64,000 nucleotides of DNA from Alphaproteobacteria bacterium (GTDB lineage: Bacteria; Pseudomonadota; Alphaproteobacteria; Oceanibaculales; Oceanibaculaceae), in NCBI GenBank assembly GCA_018823745.1, contig JAHJHR010000017.1, positions 62,001 to 126,000 of the forward strand, written 5' to 3'. Within the stretch, counting starts at the first letter, position 1, and each line of letters begins with the position of its first letter. The notes below the pieces were generated by a model that saw nothing but the letters and a program-made list of their open reading frames with translations, was not told the DNA's origin and made no database searches. Made by a program: the position numbers and the translations under genes. Positions 24,806-33,272 of the stretch are shown here, piece by piece.

Positions 24806-25633
24806 TTAACGGAACAGGCTGAGCAGCACCGACGGGCGCTGATTGGCAATGCTGAGGGTCTGCGAGGACAGCTGCTGCTGAATCTGCAGGGCCTGCAACT
24901 TCGCCGATTCCTTCGCCAGATCGGCGTCGACGATGGAGCCGAGACCGACTTCCACCGCGTCGGCGATCTTGCCGATGAACTCGTCCTGGAACTTCAGGCG
25001 ACGGGTATCGGCACCGATGTTGCCGAGCGCCGTGTTGATGGCCGTCTCGAAAGTGGCCAGATCGGACAACGTGGTCACCGAGTTCGCAGCGGAGGTCACG
25101 TCGGCCGCAGCCGAGAAGGTATCGAGATCGTCGATCAGGTTGTTCGCCCGGATGGTGATGGTCGAGCCATCGATATCCGAGATCACTTCCGTGTCGGCGG
25201 CGTCCGAGGCCAGCAGATTGTTGCCCTGGAACGTTGCCTGGTTGAGGAAGTCACGTGCCTGCACCAGAAGCTGGGTGAAGTCATCCGACAGAATGGTGCG
25301 CTGAGCGGAAGTCAGAGCGCCGTTCGCCAGTTCGGTCACCTTCTTCTTGATGTCGCCGGCCAGGTTGGACAGGGCGGTGGCACCCGCCTCCGCCACGTTC
25401 AGCACGCCGGTCGCATTGGCGATGCCCTGGGAGACGGCTTCATAGGCCTTCAGCTCGCCGCGGAGACCCTGGGCGATCGAGAAGCTGGAGGCGTCATCAA
25501 CCGCGCCACCGACCTTGAAGCCGGTCGCAACGCGATTCTGGGTCACATCCAGACGGTTGTTGATGGAGTTCAGATTCTGCAGCGCGATAAGTGCGCCGGG
25601 ATTCGTATTGATTGAATTTGCACCTGCGGCCAT
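24806..25633 (-). CDS. fliC: flagellin, tandem copy (fliC3)
   Basis: A 275-aa flagellin, first of the tandem pair in transcription order. It begins AAGANSINTNPGALIALQNLN. Changes from fliC2 fall mostly in residues 117-131 (LLVQARDFLNQATF against LMTQARAFVNQSSF) and 175-190; the rest is almost identical. The leader of about 190 bases is AT-rich with AGAAGG near the start codon. No sigma-54 or sigma-28 element could be recognised with confidence. Confidence 0.95.
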   Translation of the reverse strand: MAAGANSINTNPGALIALQNLNSINNRLDVTQNRVATGFKVGGAVDDASSFSIAQGLRGELKAYEAVSQGIANATGVLNVAEAGATALSNLAGDIKKKVTELANGALTSAQRTILSDDFTQLLVQARDFLNQATFQGNNLLASDAADTEVISDIDGSTITIRANNLIDDLDTFSAAADVTSAANSVTTLSDLATFETAINTALGNIGADTRRLKFQDEFIGKIADAVEVGLGSIVDADLAKESAKLQALQIQQQLSSQTLSIANQRPSVLLSLFR

Positions 25634-25827
25634 GACGAAAATCCTTCTTCTAAGGTTAGCCGAATCGCCAGCCCTGCAATCATTTTGATTTGCATAAAAT
25701 GCTAGCTAAATTGAATATACCCATCCGGATTCAGGGTGTCAACAAATTCTGAAAAAAGAATATAAAATTTTACGTGATTTATTTAGAGCGACCGATTAGG
25801 GAAAAATATCTTATATTTTACAATAGA

Positions 25828-26661
25828 TTAGCTGCCGACACGCTGCGTCGAAACCAGGCCCCGCAGGCAGGCAATCGCGCTGAGAGCCGTAATTTTTCCG
25901 GTTTTCGGATTTTCTTCCGTCGGCACATTCTCGATGATCAGCGTGAAACGGGCGCTGTCCGCCTCCACCTCGATGCGGTGGGTATTGCGGGTCACCTCCG
26001 GATCGGCCCAGATCTGCAGCCGGGTCCTGTCCGCCCCGATGCCGGCCAGGCTGAGGGCGGCGGCGACATTGACATTGGCCGGGAACCCCCTGGCGCCGTC
26101 GCGCGCCGAGCCGTCGAAAACCTTCTTGGCCTCGTTCAGCCCCTCCAGCGAAATGCCGTTCTCCACCAGATAGGGCGCGCCGGCCAGGCCGCGGGGCGGC
26201 TTGCGCGTCACCATGGTGACGCTCTCGATGGTCCCCTCCGCCGCCGCGCGAACGGCATCAAGGCCGAGCAGCGCGCCGGTCGGCACGATGATCCGCCCGC
26301 CCTTCTCTTCCGCCAGCGCCTTCAGATGGTCATGCGCCAGAAGCTGCCCGACACTGAGCGGCACGAAGATGCGCCCTGCCGACAGCGCCGGCTCCGCAAT
26401 CTCCAGGAACACCGAGGACGGCGCGCATTCCACCACCACATCGGCAACACCGGCCAGTTCCGACAGCGCCAGCACGGGGACCGGCGTCTTGAAGCCGGCC
26501 ATCCCGGCCTCCGCCTTCGCGATATTGCGGGCAGAGACAGCGACCAGCCGCAAACCGGGAATGCCCGCATCCAGCCGTGCCGCCAGGGCATGGCCGATGG
26601 CACCGAAACCACCAATGGCAACGCGCAGATCAGGAGTGGGTGCAGGGGTGGTGGGGGCCAT
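25828..26661 (-). CDS. nadX: aspartate dehydrogenase
   Basis: Aspartate dehydrogenase oxidises L-aspartate to iminoaspartate/oxaloacetate with NAD(P). The 277-aa protein has the Rossmann start VAIGGFGAIGHALAARL (about residues 14-30), VVVECAPSSVF, the IIVPTGALLGLDAVRAA catalytic-domain motif and GFPANVNVAAALSLAGIGAD, all typical of the family. No nadA or nadC is close, and the gene faces away from a tricarboxylate transporter, so a catabolic role in aspartate or a related compound is as likely as NAD synthesis. Start ATG after AAGAAAG. Confidence 0.88.
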   Translation of the reverse strand: MAPTTPAPTPDLRVAIGGFGAIGHALAARLDAGIPGLRLVAVSARNIAKAEAGMAGFKTPVPVLALSELAGVADVVVECAPSSVFLEIAEPALSAGRIFVPLSVGQLLAHDHLKALAEEKGGRIIVPTGALLGLDAVRAAAEGTIESVTMVTRKPPRGLAGAPYLVENGISLEGLNEAKKVFDGSARDGARGFPANVNVAAALSLAGIGADRTRLQIWADPEVTRNTHRIEVEADSARFTLIIENVPTEENPKTGKITALSAIACLRGLVSTQRVGS

Positions 26662-26867
26662 GGCTTTTCTTTCTTGAGCGCTTCGGTCTGGTCAAAGTAT
26701 ATGCGATGCCTTACTTTCCAGACACGTTACTTGTCCAGTCATATAACAGCCCGACCAATCGGGGAGATATAAGAGGAATTGCCCCTATGCCCCTGCTTTC
26801 GAGGGAAACCTGAGGAAGCGGGCCGATAGGCTATTTTCGATCAAGAGGACACTGCAGGGAGTTTCAA

Positions 26868-27842
26868 ATGTCCAAGAACGCCTTTCTTTCCATCGCAGCC
26901 GCAGCCTTGATGGCTAGCGCCGCCTTTTTTCCCGCCACTGCCGACGCCGCCGCGCCGAAATGTTCGACCGCGCAGCTGATCGTGCCCTGGGGTGCAGGTG
27001 GCGACACCGATATCGTCTTCCGCACCTTCGTCGACAGCATCAACAAGAGCGGCGTGAAGCCGGAACTTCAGGTCGTGAATATCGGCGGCCAGGGTGGCAA
27101 TCGCGGTGCCGCCGAGGCCCGCAAGGCAGCCCCGGACGGCTGCACGCTGCTGGCCATCCATGAAAGCGTCATCACCAGCTTCCTGACCGGCCGCATCGAC
27201 TACACGCCCGATGCCTTCGAGCCGATTTCGCTGGTGACCTATACGCCCTCGATCATCGGTGCCTACGCCAAGGCCCCCTTCAAGAGCATGGAGGAGCTGA
27301 TCGCCGCGGCGAAGAAGGAACCGAAGAGCATCACCGCCGGCGTGACCCTGGGGTCCACCAGCCACTTCATCTTCCTGCTGATCGAGGACGCGACCGGGAC
27401 CGAGTTCCGCTATGTGTCCTATGAGGGCACCCGCGAGCGTAATACCGCCCTGCTGGCCGGCAATGTGCTTCTGGGCGAGACCAACATTCTGACCGCCAAG
27501 CAGTATCTGTCGGAAGGCTCCCTGCAGGCCCTGGCCATTGCCACCGATGAGCGCGATGCCGCCCTGCCGGAAGTGCCGACGCTGAAGGAACAGAAGATTC
27601 CGGTCACCTACGGGCTGGCGCGTGGCGTCGTGGCTCCGAAGGGCACCCCGGCCGAAACCATCAAGTTCTGGGAAGAGGTCTTCGCCAAGGCCGCCAAGGA
27701 TCCGGGTCTGGTCAAGGCGATCACCGGCGCCAGCTCCTCGGTCATGTACAAGAATGCGGCCGATTACGGCGCCTTCCTGAAGGCATCCTTTGCCGAGCAT
27801 GAGCGCCTGGCGATCAAGATCGGGATGTACAAGAAGCCGTAA
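26868..27842 (+). CDS. tctC: tripartite tricarboxylate transporter binding protein (TctC/Bug family)
   Basis: A periplasmic binding protein of 324 aa with a signal peptide (cleavage near ADAAA, about residue 25). It carries the family marks IVPWGAGGDTDIVFR near the N-terminus and the C-terminal TYGLARGVVAPKGTPAETIKFW region. Such proteins deliver small carboxylates to the TctAB channel. GGGAG precedes the ATG. First gene of a three-gene unit with tctB and tctA. The substrate cannot be read from sequence. Confidence 0.93.
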   Translation: MSKNAFLSIAAAALMASAAFFPATADAAAPKCSTAQLIVPWGAGGDTDIVFRTFVDSINKSGVKPELQVVNIGGQGGNRGAAEARKAAPDGCTLLAIHESVITSFLTGRIDYTPDAFEPISLVTYTPSIIGAYAKAPFKSMEELIAAAKKEPKSITAGVTLGSTSHFIFLLIEDATGTEFRYVSYEGTRERNTALLAGNVLLGETNILTAKQYLSEGSLQALAIATDERDAALPEVPTLKEQKIPVTYGLARGVVAPKGTPAETIKFWEEVFAKAAKDPGLVKAITGASSSVMYKNAADYGAFLKASFAEHERLAIKIGMYKKP

Positions 27843-27937
27843 GTCGCGGCTGATATCGATACAGGTAAACCGGCCATGCCGCAGGGAGAATATCCCTGCG
27901 GCGTTGTCCTTTGTGCAGCCCCAGCTCCGCTGATGCC

Positions 27938-28417
27938 ATGAACCGTCTCAATCGCGACACGATCACCGCCCTTGTGCTGCTGCTGGTCTGCGGCGCCTTC
28001 TTCTGGCAGACCTTCTCGATCCGCGTGGTGCCCTTCTCGATCATGGGATCGGAAGTCTGGCCGCGTTTCGTGCTGGTGCTGATGTTCATCATGACCAGCA
28101 TCTATCTTTTCCAGTCGGTCGCCTCCCCGCCGGAACGCCCCGAGGGCCAGCCCTTCAGCCTGCGTGCCTGGGTGGCTTCCTACAGCAGCGCGCTGTGGTG
28201 TTTCTTCACCTTCTTCTTGTTCGTGCTGATCCTGCCCCCTCTCGGCATGCTGCTCAGCGGCATCCTGTTCGTGTTCACGACCCAGACGATCATCGGCCGG
28301 CGCGACCCGCGCAGCCTGGTCATCCACCTGCTTGTCTCGCTTGTCGCCGTTGGCGGCATGTGGGCGATCTTTCGCTACGGTCTTGGCGTCGCCATGCCGA
28401 CCGGCACGCTTTTTTAG
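27938..28417 (+). CDS. tctB: tripartite tricarboxylate transporter small membrane subunit TctB
   Basis: A 159-aa membrane protein with four predicted helices: TALVLLLVCGAFFWQTF, a second around FVLVLMFIMTSIYLF, then FFTFFLFVLILPPLGMLLSG and LLVSLVAVGGMWAIF. This is the usual TctB topology. ATG at 27938 was chosen because it begins just before the first helix; a longer frame from 27911 has no support. 15 bases before tctA. Confidence 0.87.
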   Translation: MNRLNRDTITALVLLLVCGAFFWQTFSIRVVPFSIMGSEVWPRFVLVLMFIMTSIYLFQSVASPPERPEGQPFSLRAWVASYSSALWCFFTFFLFVLILPPLGMLLSGILFVFTTQTIIGRRDPRSLVIHLLVSLVAVGGMWAIFRYGLGVAMPTGTLF

Positions 28418-28432
28418 GCGGGGAATGACGCG

Positions 28433-30085
28433 ATGATCTTCGAGAATGTCATTTCAGCGTTCGGCGATGTCCTCGCCCTGAACACGCTGATGCTTATGGC
28501 CATGGGCGTGGCCTGCGGCCTGATTGCCGGCTCCATCCCCGGCTTCACCATCACCATGGCGGTGGTCCTCACTTTGCCCTTCACCTTCGGCATGAGCCCG
28601 ATCGAGGGGCTGTCGACCATGCTGGGCGTCTATGTCGGCGGGTTGACCGGCGGCATGTTTGCCTCCGCCCTGATGGGAATCCCCGGCACGCCCTCGGCAA
28701 TATCGACCACCTTCGACGGCTTCCCTATGGCCCGCAACGGCAGGCCCGGCCTGGCGCTGGGCCTCGGCCTCTGGTCCTCCTTCTTTGCCGGCATCCTGTC
28801 AGCGATGGTGCTGGTCGTCATGGCCCCCACTCTGGCCGCCATCGGCCTGGAATTCGGTCCCTGGGATTATTTCACCCTGGTCTGCTTCGCCCTGACGATT
28901 GCCGCCAGCCTGTCCGACGGGGCGCTGATCAAGGGCCTGATCGCCGGCATTTTCGGCATGGTTGTCGCGGCGATCGGCGAGGATGCGATCAACGGTGCCG
29001 AGCGCATGACCTTCGGGATCGACACCTGGCAGTCCGGTTTCGATTTCCTGCCGGTGCTGATCGGGTTGTTCGCCTTCAGCCAGCTGCTGTCGGATCTGCG
29101 CGACACCGAGGCCGCGAAGAAGCCGATGCTGTCGGGCAAGCACGCCATCGTGCGCATGGAGCATATGGAATCCATCCGCCTGAATTTCGTGCATTGGATC
29201 ACTGTCCTGCGGGCCTCGGCCATCGGCCTGTTCATCGGGCTGCTGCCGGCGGCCGGCAGTTCGATTTCCAACATCCTGGCCTATGACCAGGAGAAGAAAG
29301 CCTCCAAGCACCCGGAGAAATTCGGCACCGGCATCCCCGAAGGCGTGATCTCGTCGGAAGCGTCGAACAACGCGACGGCCGGCGGCGCGCTGATCATGAT
29401 GATGGCGCTGGGCATTCCCGGCGATGCGGTGACGGCCGTCATGCTGGGCGCCCTGACGATCCACAACATCGCCCCCAGCCCGACCTTCATCTCGACCCAG
29501 CCGAAACTGGCCTATGCCATCATGATCGCCTATTTCCTGGCGAATTTCATGACCCTGGCCCTGACCTCCGGCTGCCTGCGGGTGTTCATGCTGGTGACGC
29601 GGGTGCCGCTCTATATCCTCGGCGTCGTGATCCTGGCCTATTGCGCCATCGGCGTGTTCACGCTCAGCAATGTCATCGCCGATATCTGGACCCTGCTGCT
29701 GTTCGGCATATTGGGCTTCGTGATGCGTGAGCGTGGCTTTCCGCTGACGCCCATGGTGCTGGGCGTCGTGCTTGGCCCGGTGGCGGAGCTGAACCTGTCG
29801 CGTGCCGTCGCCACCAGCGACGATCTGACGCTGTTCGTCACGCGGCCCTGGGCGCTGTTCTTCGTGCTGATGGCGGTGTTCTCAGTGTTCTTCCCGCTAT
29901 ACCAGAAAGCCCGCGAGAAGGGCCGGCGCTGGGCCCTCTATTTCGGCCCGGCCTTCATGGTCAGCGTTGCTCTGCCGCTGGTCATGATGGGCGGCTGGTT
30001 CCGGATCGGTCTCGGCATCCTGCTGCTGCTTGGCGGCGTGGCGCTGGCCTTCCAGCGCAGCCGGCAAGCCGGTACTGCCGTCTAG
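28433..30085 (+). CDS. tctA: tripartite tricarboxylate transporter large membrane subunit TctA
   Basis: The 550-aa channel subunit with about 12 membrane helices. Family motifs: GSIPGFTITMAVVLTLP near residue 30, GGMFASALMGIPGTP-type (about residues 70-85), IGLLPAAGSSISNILAYDQEK near 265, and the GIPEGVISSEASNNATAGGA block. It ends with a hydrophobic stretch (LGILLLLGGVALAFQ). Followed by a strong terminator, closing the tct unit. Confidence 0.96.
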   Translation: MIFENVISAFGDVLALNTLMLMAMGVACGLIAGSIPGFTITMAVVLTLPFTFGMSPIEGLSTMLGVYVGGLTGGMFASALMGIPGTPSAISTTFDGFPMARNGRPGLALGLGLWSSFFAGILSAMVLVVMAPTLAAIGLEFGPWDYFTLVCFALTIAASLSDGALIKGLIAGIFGMVVAAIGEDAINGAERMTFGIDTWQSGFDFLPVLIGLFAFSQLLSDLRDTEAAKKPMLSGKHAIVRMEHMESIRLNFVHWITVLRASAIGLFIGLLPAAGSSISNILAYDQEKKASKHPEKFGTGIPEGVISSEASNNATAGGALIMMMALGIPGDAVTAVMLGALTIHNIAPSPTFISTQPKLAYAIMIAYFLANFMTLALTSGCLRVFMLVTRVPLYILGVVILAYCAIGVFTLSNVIADIWTLLLFGILGFVMRERGFPLTPMVLGVVLGPVAELNLSRAVATSDDLTLFVTRPWALFFVLMAVFSVFFPLYQKAREKGRRWALYFGPAFMVSVALPLVMMGGWFRIGLGILLLLGGVALAFQRSRQAGTAV

Positions 30086-30092
30086 AAAACAG

Positions 30093-30124
30093 AAAAGGCC
30101 GGCGGTCACCCCGCCGGCCTTTTT
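30093..30124 (+). terminator. terminator after tctA
   Basis: AAAAGGCCGGCGG and CCGCCGGCCTTTT with a short loop, followed by TTT. Five-to-ten bases after the tctA stop; because of the A-run it may also act on the convergent gene. Confidence 0.9.
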
Positions 30125-30130
30125 CTATCC

Positions 30131-30442
30131 TCAGTCGGTCAGCACCACGCAGCTGAGCACGCCGGGGATCTGCGCCATGCAGCGCCCGACATATTGGGCG
30201 TTGTCGCTGTCGCGCATCAGCGCCTCGGCCTCGACTTCCAGGATATCGCCTTCCTCCTGATGCGGCGCACGGCGCGCCAGCAGGCGTTCGGGTACGACGC
30301 TGCGCTTGGCGAAATGCTCCAGGATGCGCGGCAGCATACCGGGATCGACAAGGGCGGTCAGACGAAAATGGGCGAGGACAGGATCGGTCTCGACGGCCGC
30401 GTCAGCGGCGAGAGCCTGCGATGAAACCAGTAGAACGGACAT
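30131..30442 (-). CDS. small ACT-like protein
   Basis: A 103-aa protein. After a hydrophobic start (SVLLVSSQALAADA) it shows an ACT-like pattern: FRLTALVDPGMLPRILEHFAKR (strand and helix), then GDILEVEAEAL (strand) and YVGRCMAQIPGVLSCVVL (helix and strand). This resembles the small regulatory subunits of acetolactate synthase (IlvM/IlvH). It is divergent from a thiamine-diphosphate enzyme 252 bases away, so it could be its regulatory partner. ATG at 30442 has GGAAG at good distance, better than the upstream ATG at 30463. The hydrophobic N-terminus lacks a basic n-region, so secretion is doubtful. Family call by pattern only. Confidence 0.6.
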   Translation of the reverse strand: MSVLLVSSQALAADAAVETDPVLAHFRLTALVDPGMLPRILEHFAKRSVVPERLLARRAPHQEEGDILEVEAEALMRDSDNAQYVGRCMAQIPGVLSCVVLTD

Positions 30443-30694
30443 GAGATGCACTTCCAACAGCATGGGGAGAAGACGAATCGATATGGCCCGACGTCTCGAC
30501 AGACGCCGGGGCAGTAATTCGAATCGTGATCCCGAATGCGGTGTGCATCATGCCATGAAAGGTAGTCGCCCGGTCCCGGCGGGTCAATGCCTGCGGACGT
30601 TATTGCATGGCTGATTCCTGCAATGCAGCCTTGCCTTCATGTCAGTCCCGCCGTAATCCGGATGTGCGCGCCTTCCCAGCCACAGGATCATCCC

Positions 30695-32329
30695 ATGCCG
30701 ACTGCCGCCCAATCCCTGGTCGAAATCCTCCACCGCAACGGCATCGACCGGGTATTCTGCGTGCCGGGCGAAAGCTATCTCGGCATCATGGACGCGCTGC
30801 ATGATTCGCCGATTGACGTGGTGACGGCGCGGCACGAATCCAGCGCCGGTTTCATGGCCATCGCTGATGCCAGGCTGACCGGCCGGCCGGGCGTCTTCAC
30901 GGTCAGCCGGGGGCCAGGCGCCACCAATGCCGCCATCGCCATCCATACGGCCGAGCAGGATGCCGTGCCGCTGATCCTGATCATCGGCCAGATCGAAAAG
31001 AAGGATCTGCGGCGCGAGGCCTTCCAGGAGATCGATTACGGCCGGATGTATGGCGGCATCGCCAAATGGGTCGCCGAAGCCATTGATGCGACGCAGATTC
31101 CCGAACTGACCGCCAAGGCCATCCGAATCGCCACCAGCGGCACGCCGGGGCCGGTCGTGCTGGTGATCCCGGAGGATCTGCAATTCCCCGAGGCGACGAT
31201 GCCGGCCGAGGTGATGCAGCAGCGCCGCCCCGCCATCCCTGCCCCGGCCGATATTGACGATGTGCGTGCCCTGCTGGAAGCCGCACAGCAGCCGCTGATT
31301 ATTGCCGGTGGCGGGCTGGACGTGCCGGGCGGCCGCGAGGCGCTGCTCGATCTTGCCGAGCGCTGGAATGTACCGGTCGCGGTCAGCTTCCGGCGGCAGG
31401 ATCTGTTTCCCAACGCTCACCCGCTCTATGCCGGCGATCTGGGCCTGGCCAATCCGAAGCAGCAGATCGCGGCCTTCCAGGAAGCCGACCTGATCCTGGC
31501 GCTGGGCACAAGGCTGGGCGATATCACGACGCAGAATTACAGCTTCCCGGATTATCCGAAACCGCGCCAGAAGCTGGTGCATTGCCATGACGACACCCGC
31601 ATCATCGGCCAGCATTTCATCGCCGATATCGGCATTGCCGCATCCCCCAAGGCGCTGATCGAGGCGCTATCTGCAGGGGAGAAAGCGCCCGCCACAGCGT
31701 GGTCGGAGCGGCTGCGCGGCCTTTATGTCGAGTATGCGACCTGGAAAACCCGCACCGCCGAGGATGGCGTGGTCTTCGGCAATGTCGTCGATGCGCTGAA
31801 CGGAATCCTGGCAAAGGATGGCATCATCGTCGCCGATGCCGGCACCTTTGCCAGCCATGTCTACCGGCATATTCCGTATCACTTCCCACAGCGCCTGCTG
31901 GCACCGATTGCCGGCTCCATGGGGTATGGCATGCCGGCAGCGGTCGCCGCCTCGCTGCGCTATCCCGACCGGCAGGTGATCTGCCTGATCGGCGATGGCG
32001 GGTTTTTGATGACCGGATCGGAATTCATCACCGCGATTGCGCGCAAGCTGCCGCTGCTGGTCATCGTGTCCAACAATAACAGCTATGCCTCGATCCGGAT
32101 TCATCAGGAGAAACACTATCCCGGCCGTGTCGTCGCGACAGATCTGGTAAACCCCGATTTCGTCGCTTTGGCCAAAGCCTATGGCGCGACCGCCTTCCGG
32201 ATCGACACAGAGGCCGAGATCACCCCGGTGCTGCGCCAGGCCATGGCCACGCAAGGCCCCCGCTTCATCGAGGTCCGGGCCAGCCTGGAAACCTATCTGC
32301 CCGCAATCCACGCCAGCGCCGCTGACTGA
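30695..32329 (+). CDS. thiamine-diphosphate-dependent enzyme (acetolactate synthase-like)
   Basis: A 544-aa enzyme with the three-domain layout of this group. N-terminal PYR domain: VFCVPGESYLGIMDAL and the ThDP-activating Glu in ARHESSAGFMA. Middle domain: IAGGGLDVPGGREAL. C-terminal PP domain: GSMGYGMPAAVAAS, and the metal-binding GDGGFLMTGSE followed about 30 residues later by SNNNSYASIRIHQ. Many members make or cleave 2-oxo acids (acetolactate synthase, glyoxylate carboligase, sulfoacetaldehyde acetyltransferase and others); the substrate is not clear. ATG at 30695 follows AGGA. The longer frame to 30587 has no domain support. Confidence 0.88.
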   Translation: MPTAAQSLVEILHRNGIDRVFCVPGESYLGIMDALHDSPIDVVTARHESSAGFMAIADARLTGRPGVFTVSRGPGATNAAIAIHTAEQDAVPLILIIGQIEKKDLRREAFQEIDYGRMYGGIAKWVAEAIDATQIPELTAKAIRIATSGTPGPVVLVIPEDLQFPEATMPAEVMQQRRPAIPAPADIDDVRALLEAAQQPLIIAGGGLDVPGGREALLDLAERWNVPVAVSFRRQDLFPNAHPLYAGDLGLANPKQQIAAFQEADLILALGTRLGDITTQNYSFPDYPKPRQKLVHCHDDTRIIGQHFIADIGIAASPKALIEALSAGEKAPATAWSERLRGLYVEYATWKTRTAEDGVVFGNVVDALNGILAKDGIIVADAGTFASHVYRHIPYHFPQRLLAPIAGSMGYGMPAAVAASLRYPDRQVICLIGDGGFLMTGSEFITAIARKLPLLVIVSNNNSYASIRIHQEKHYPGRVVATDLVNPDFVALAKAYGATAFRIDTEAEITPVLRQAMATQGPRFIEVRASLETYLPAIHASAAD

Positions 32330-32628
32330 GCAGCAAGGGCGCGAAGGGGTAAAATGACGGCAAGAATGGCCGAAAATTTGCGCGCATATCAAAAAAAATT
32401 TTCGATAAAATTTAGACTCATATCGCGGATTTGAATGCGTATAAGCATACGTTTAATTAATTGAAAATTATGAGAAAAACTCATGACATTCTATTGTTAA
32501 CCAATAAACACATTATTTTTCAATTCTCTGCGTAAAGCTTTCGTTAAGAAACTCGAAAGGGTTTGTTAAGTATTTTCTTCGATGTTCCGACCAGCAAGGC
32601 CCAAATTTGCATATCGGAGCATGTAGCC
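32330..32628. other. AT-rich intergenic region before secreted Cache-like gene
   Basis: 299 non-coding bases, strongly AT-rich from about 32380 to 32570 in an otherwise GC-rich window. It includes a small perfect hairpin ATGAG-AAAAA-CTCAT at 32470-32484. No clear promoter could be named. Nothing here looks protein-coding. Confidence 0.6.
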
Positions 32629-33246
32629 ATGAGACTGTTTTCGCTTCCCCTCCTCACCGCCATCCTGGCGTTCTCCATGATGCTGGGGCAGCCGGCACAG
32701 GCTGCCGATCCCGTTGCACCGGCGCAGATCGACGATGCGCTGATCGAGCAGATCCGCACGATCGCCAGCCACTCAACGGTGCTCATCTCCATCAAGGCTC
32801 AGAACGAGCGCCACACGGCCCTGACACAAGCCGATATCGACGCGCTGGACAAGCAATGGGTCGAGCAGCGCAAATCGGACAACCAGCCGCTGATCGCCCA
32901 GGTGCTGGGCTCCCCGCTCTCCGGCTATCTGATCCGCGAGATGGCGCAGTCGCGCGGCCTGATCGTTGAAATGTTCGTGATGGACAATAAGGGCCTGAAT
33001 GTCGGCCAGAGCAGCATCACCGGTGATTATTGGCAGGGTGACGAGGCGAAATACCAGAAGACCTTCCTGGTCGGTCCTGATGCGGTGTTTCCCGACAAGG
33101 TCTCCGTCGAGAAGGAGACCGGCCATCACCTTCAGCAGGTGAACCTGACGATCAAGGACCCGGCTGACGGCAAACCCGTCGGCGCGATCACCGTCGAAAT
33201 CGATCTCGACATGCTGGCGATGCGTCGCCAGCAGGCCGCCCGCTGA
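32629..33246 (+). CDS. secreted PDC/Cache-like sensor protein
   Basis: A 205-aa protein with a good signal peptide ([15 protein letters not shown], cleavage near AQAAD at about residue 24) and no later membrane helix. The rest is like a PDC/Cache fold: helix [31 protein letters not shown] start, [37 protein letters not shown] core (two parts) and [15 protein letters not shown] end. Such domains normally bind small molecules outside the cell as part of receptors; here it stands alone. It is followed after 26 bases by a chemoreceptor, so it may be the soluble ligand-binding partner. ATG at 32629 follows GGAG. Confidence 0.75.
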   Translation: MRLFSLPLLTAILAFSMMLGQPAQAADPVAPAQIDDALIEQIRTIASHSTVLISIKAQNERHTALTQADIDALDKQWVEQRKSDNQPLIAQVLGSPLSGYLIREMAQSRGLIVEMFVMDNKGLNVGQSSITGDYWQGDEAKYQKTFLVGPDAVFPDKVSVEKETGHHLQQVNLTIKDPADGKPVGAITVEIDLDMLAMRRQQAAR

Positions 33247-33272
33247 ACCCGATACCCGAAGGGACCATTTCA

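Larger units (their letters stand above)
23716..25655 (-). repeat. tandem duplication of flagellin gene with leader and terminator
   Basis: The segment from leader to terminator is present twice with an offset of 1090 bases. Long stretches, for example 24034-24140 against 25124-25230, look identical, while two short windows differ; this is the pattern expected from duplication followed by gene conversion. Confidence 0.85.
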
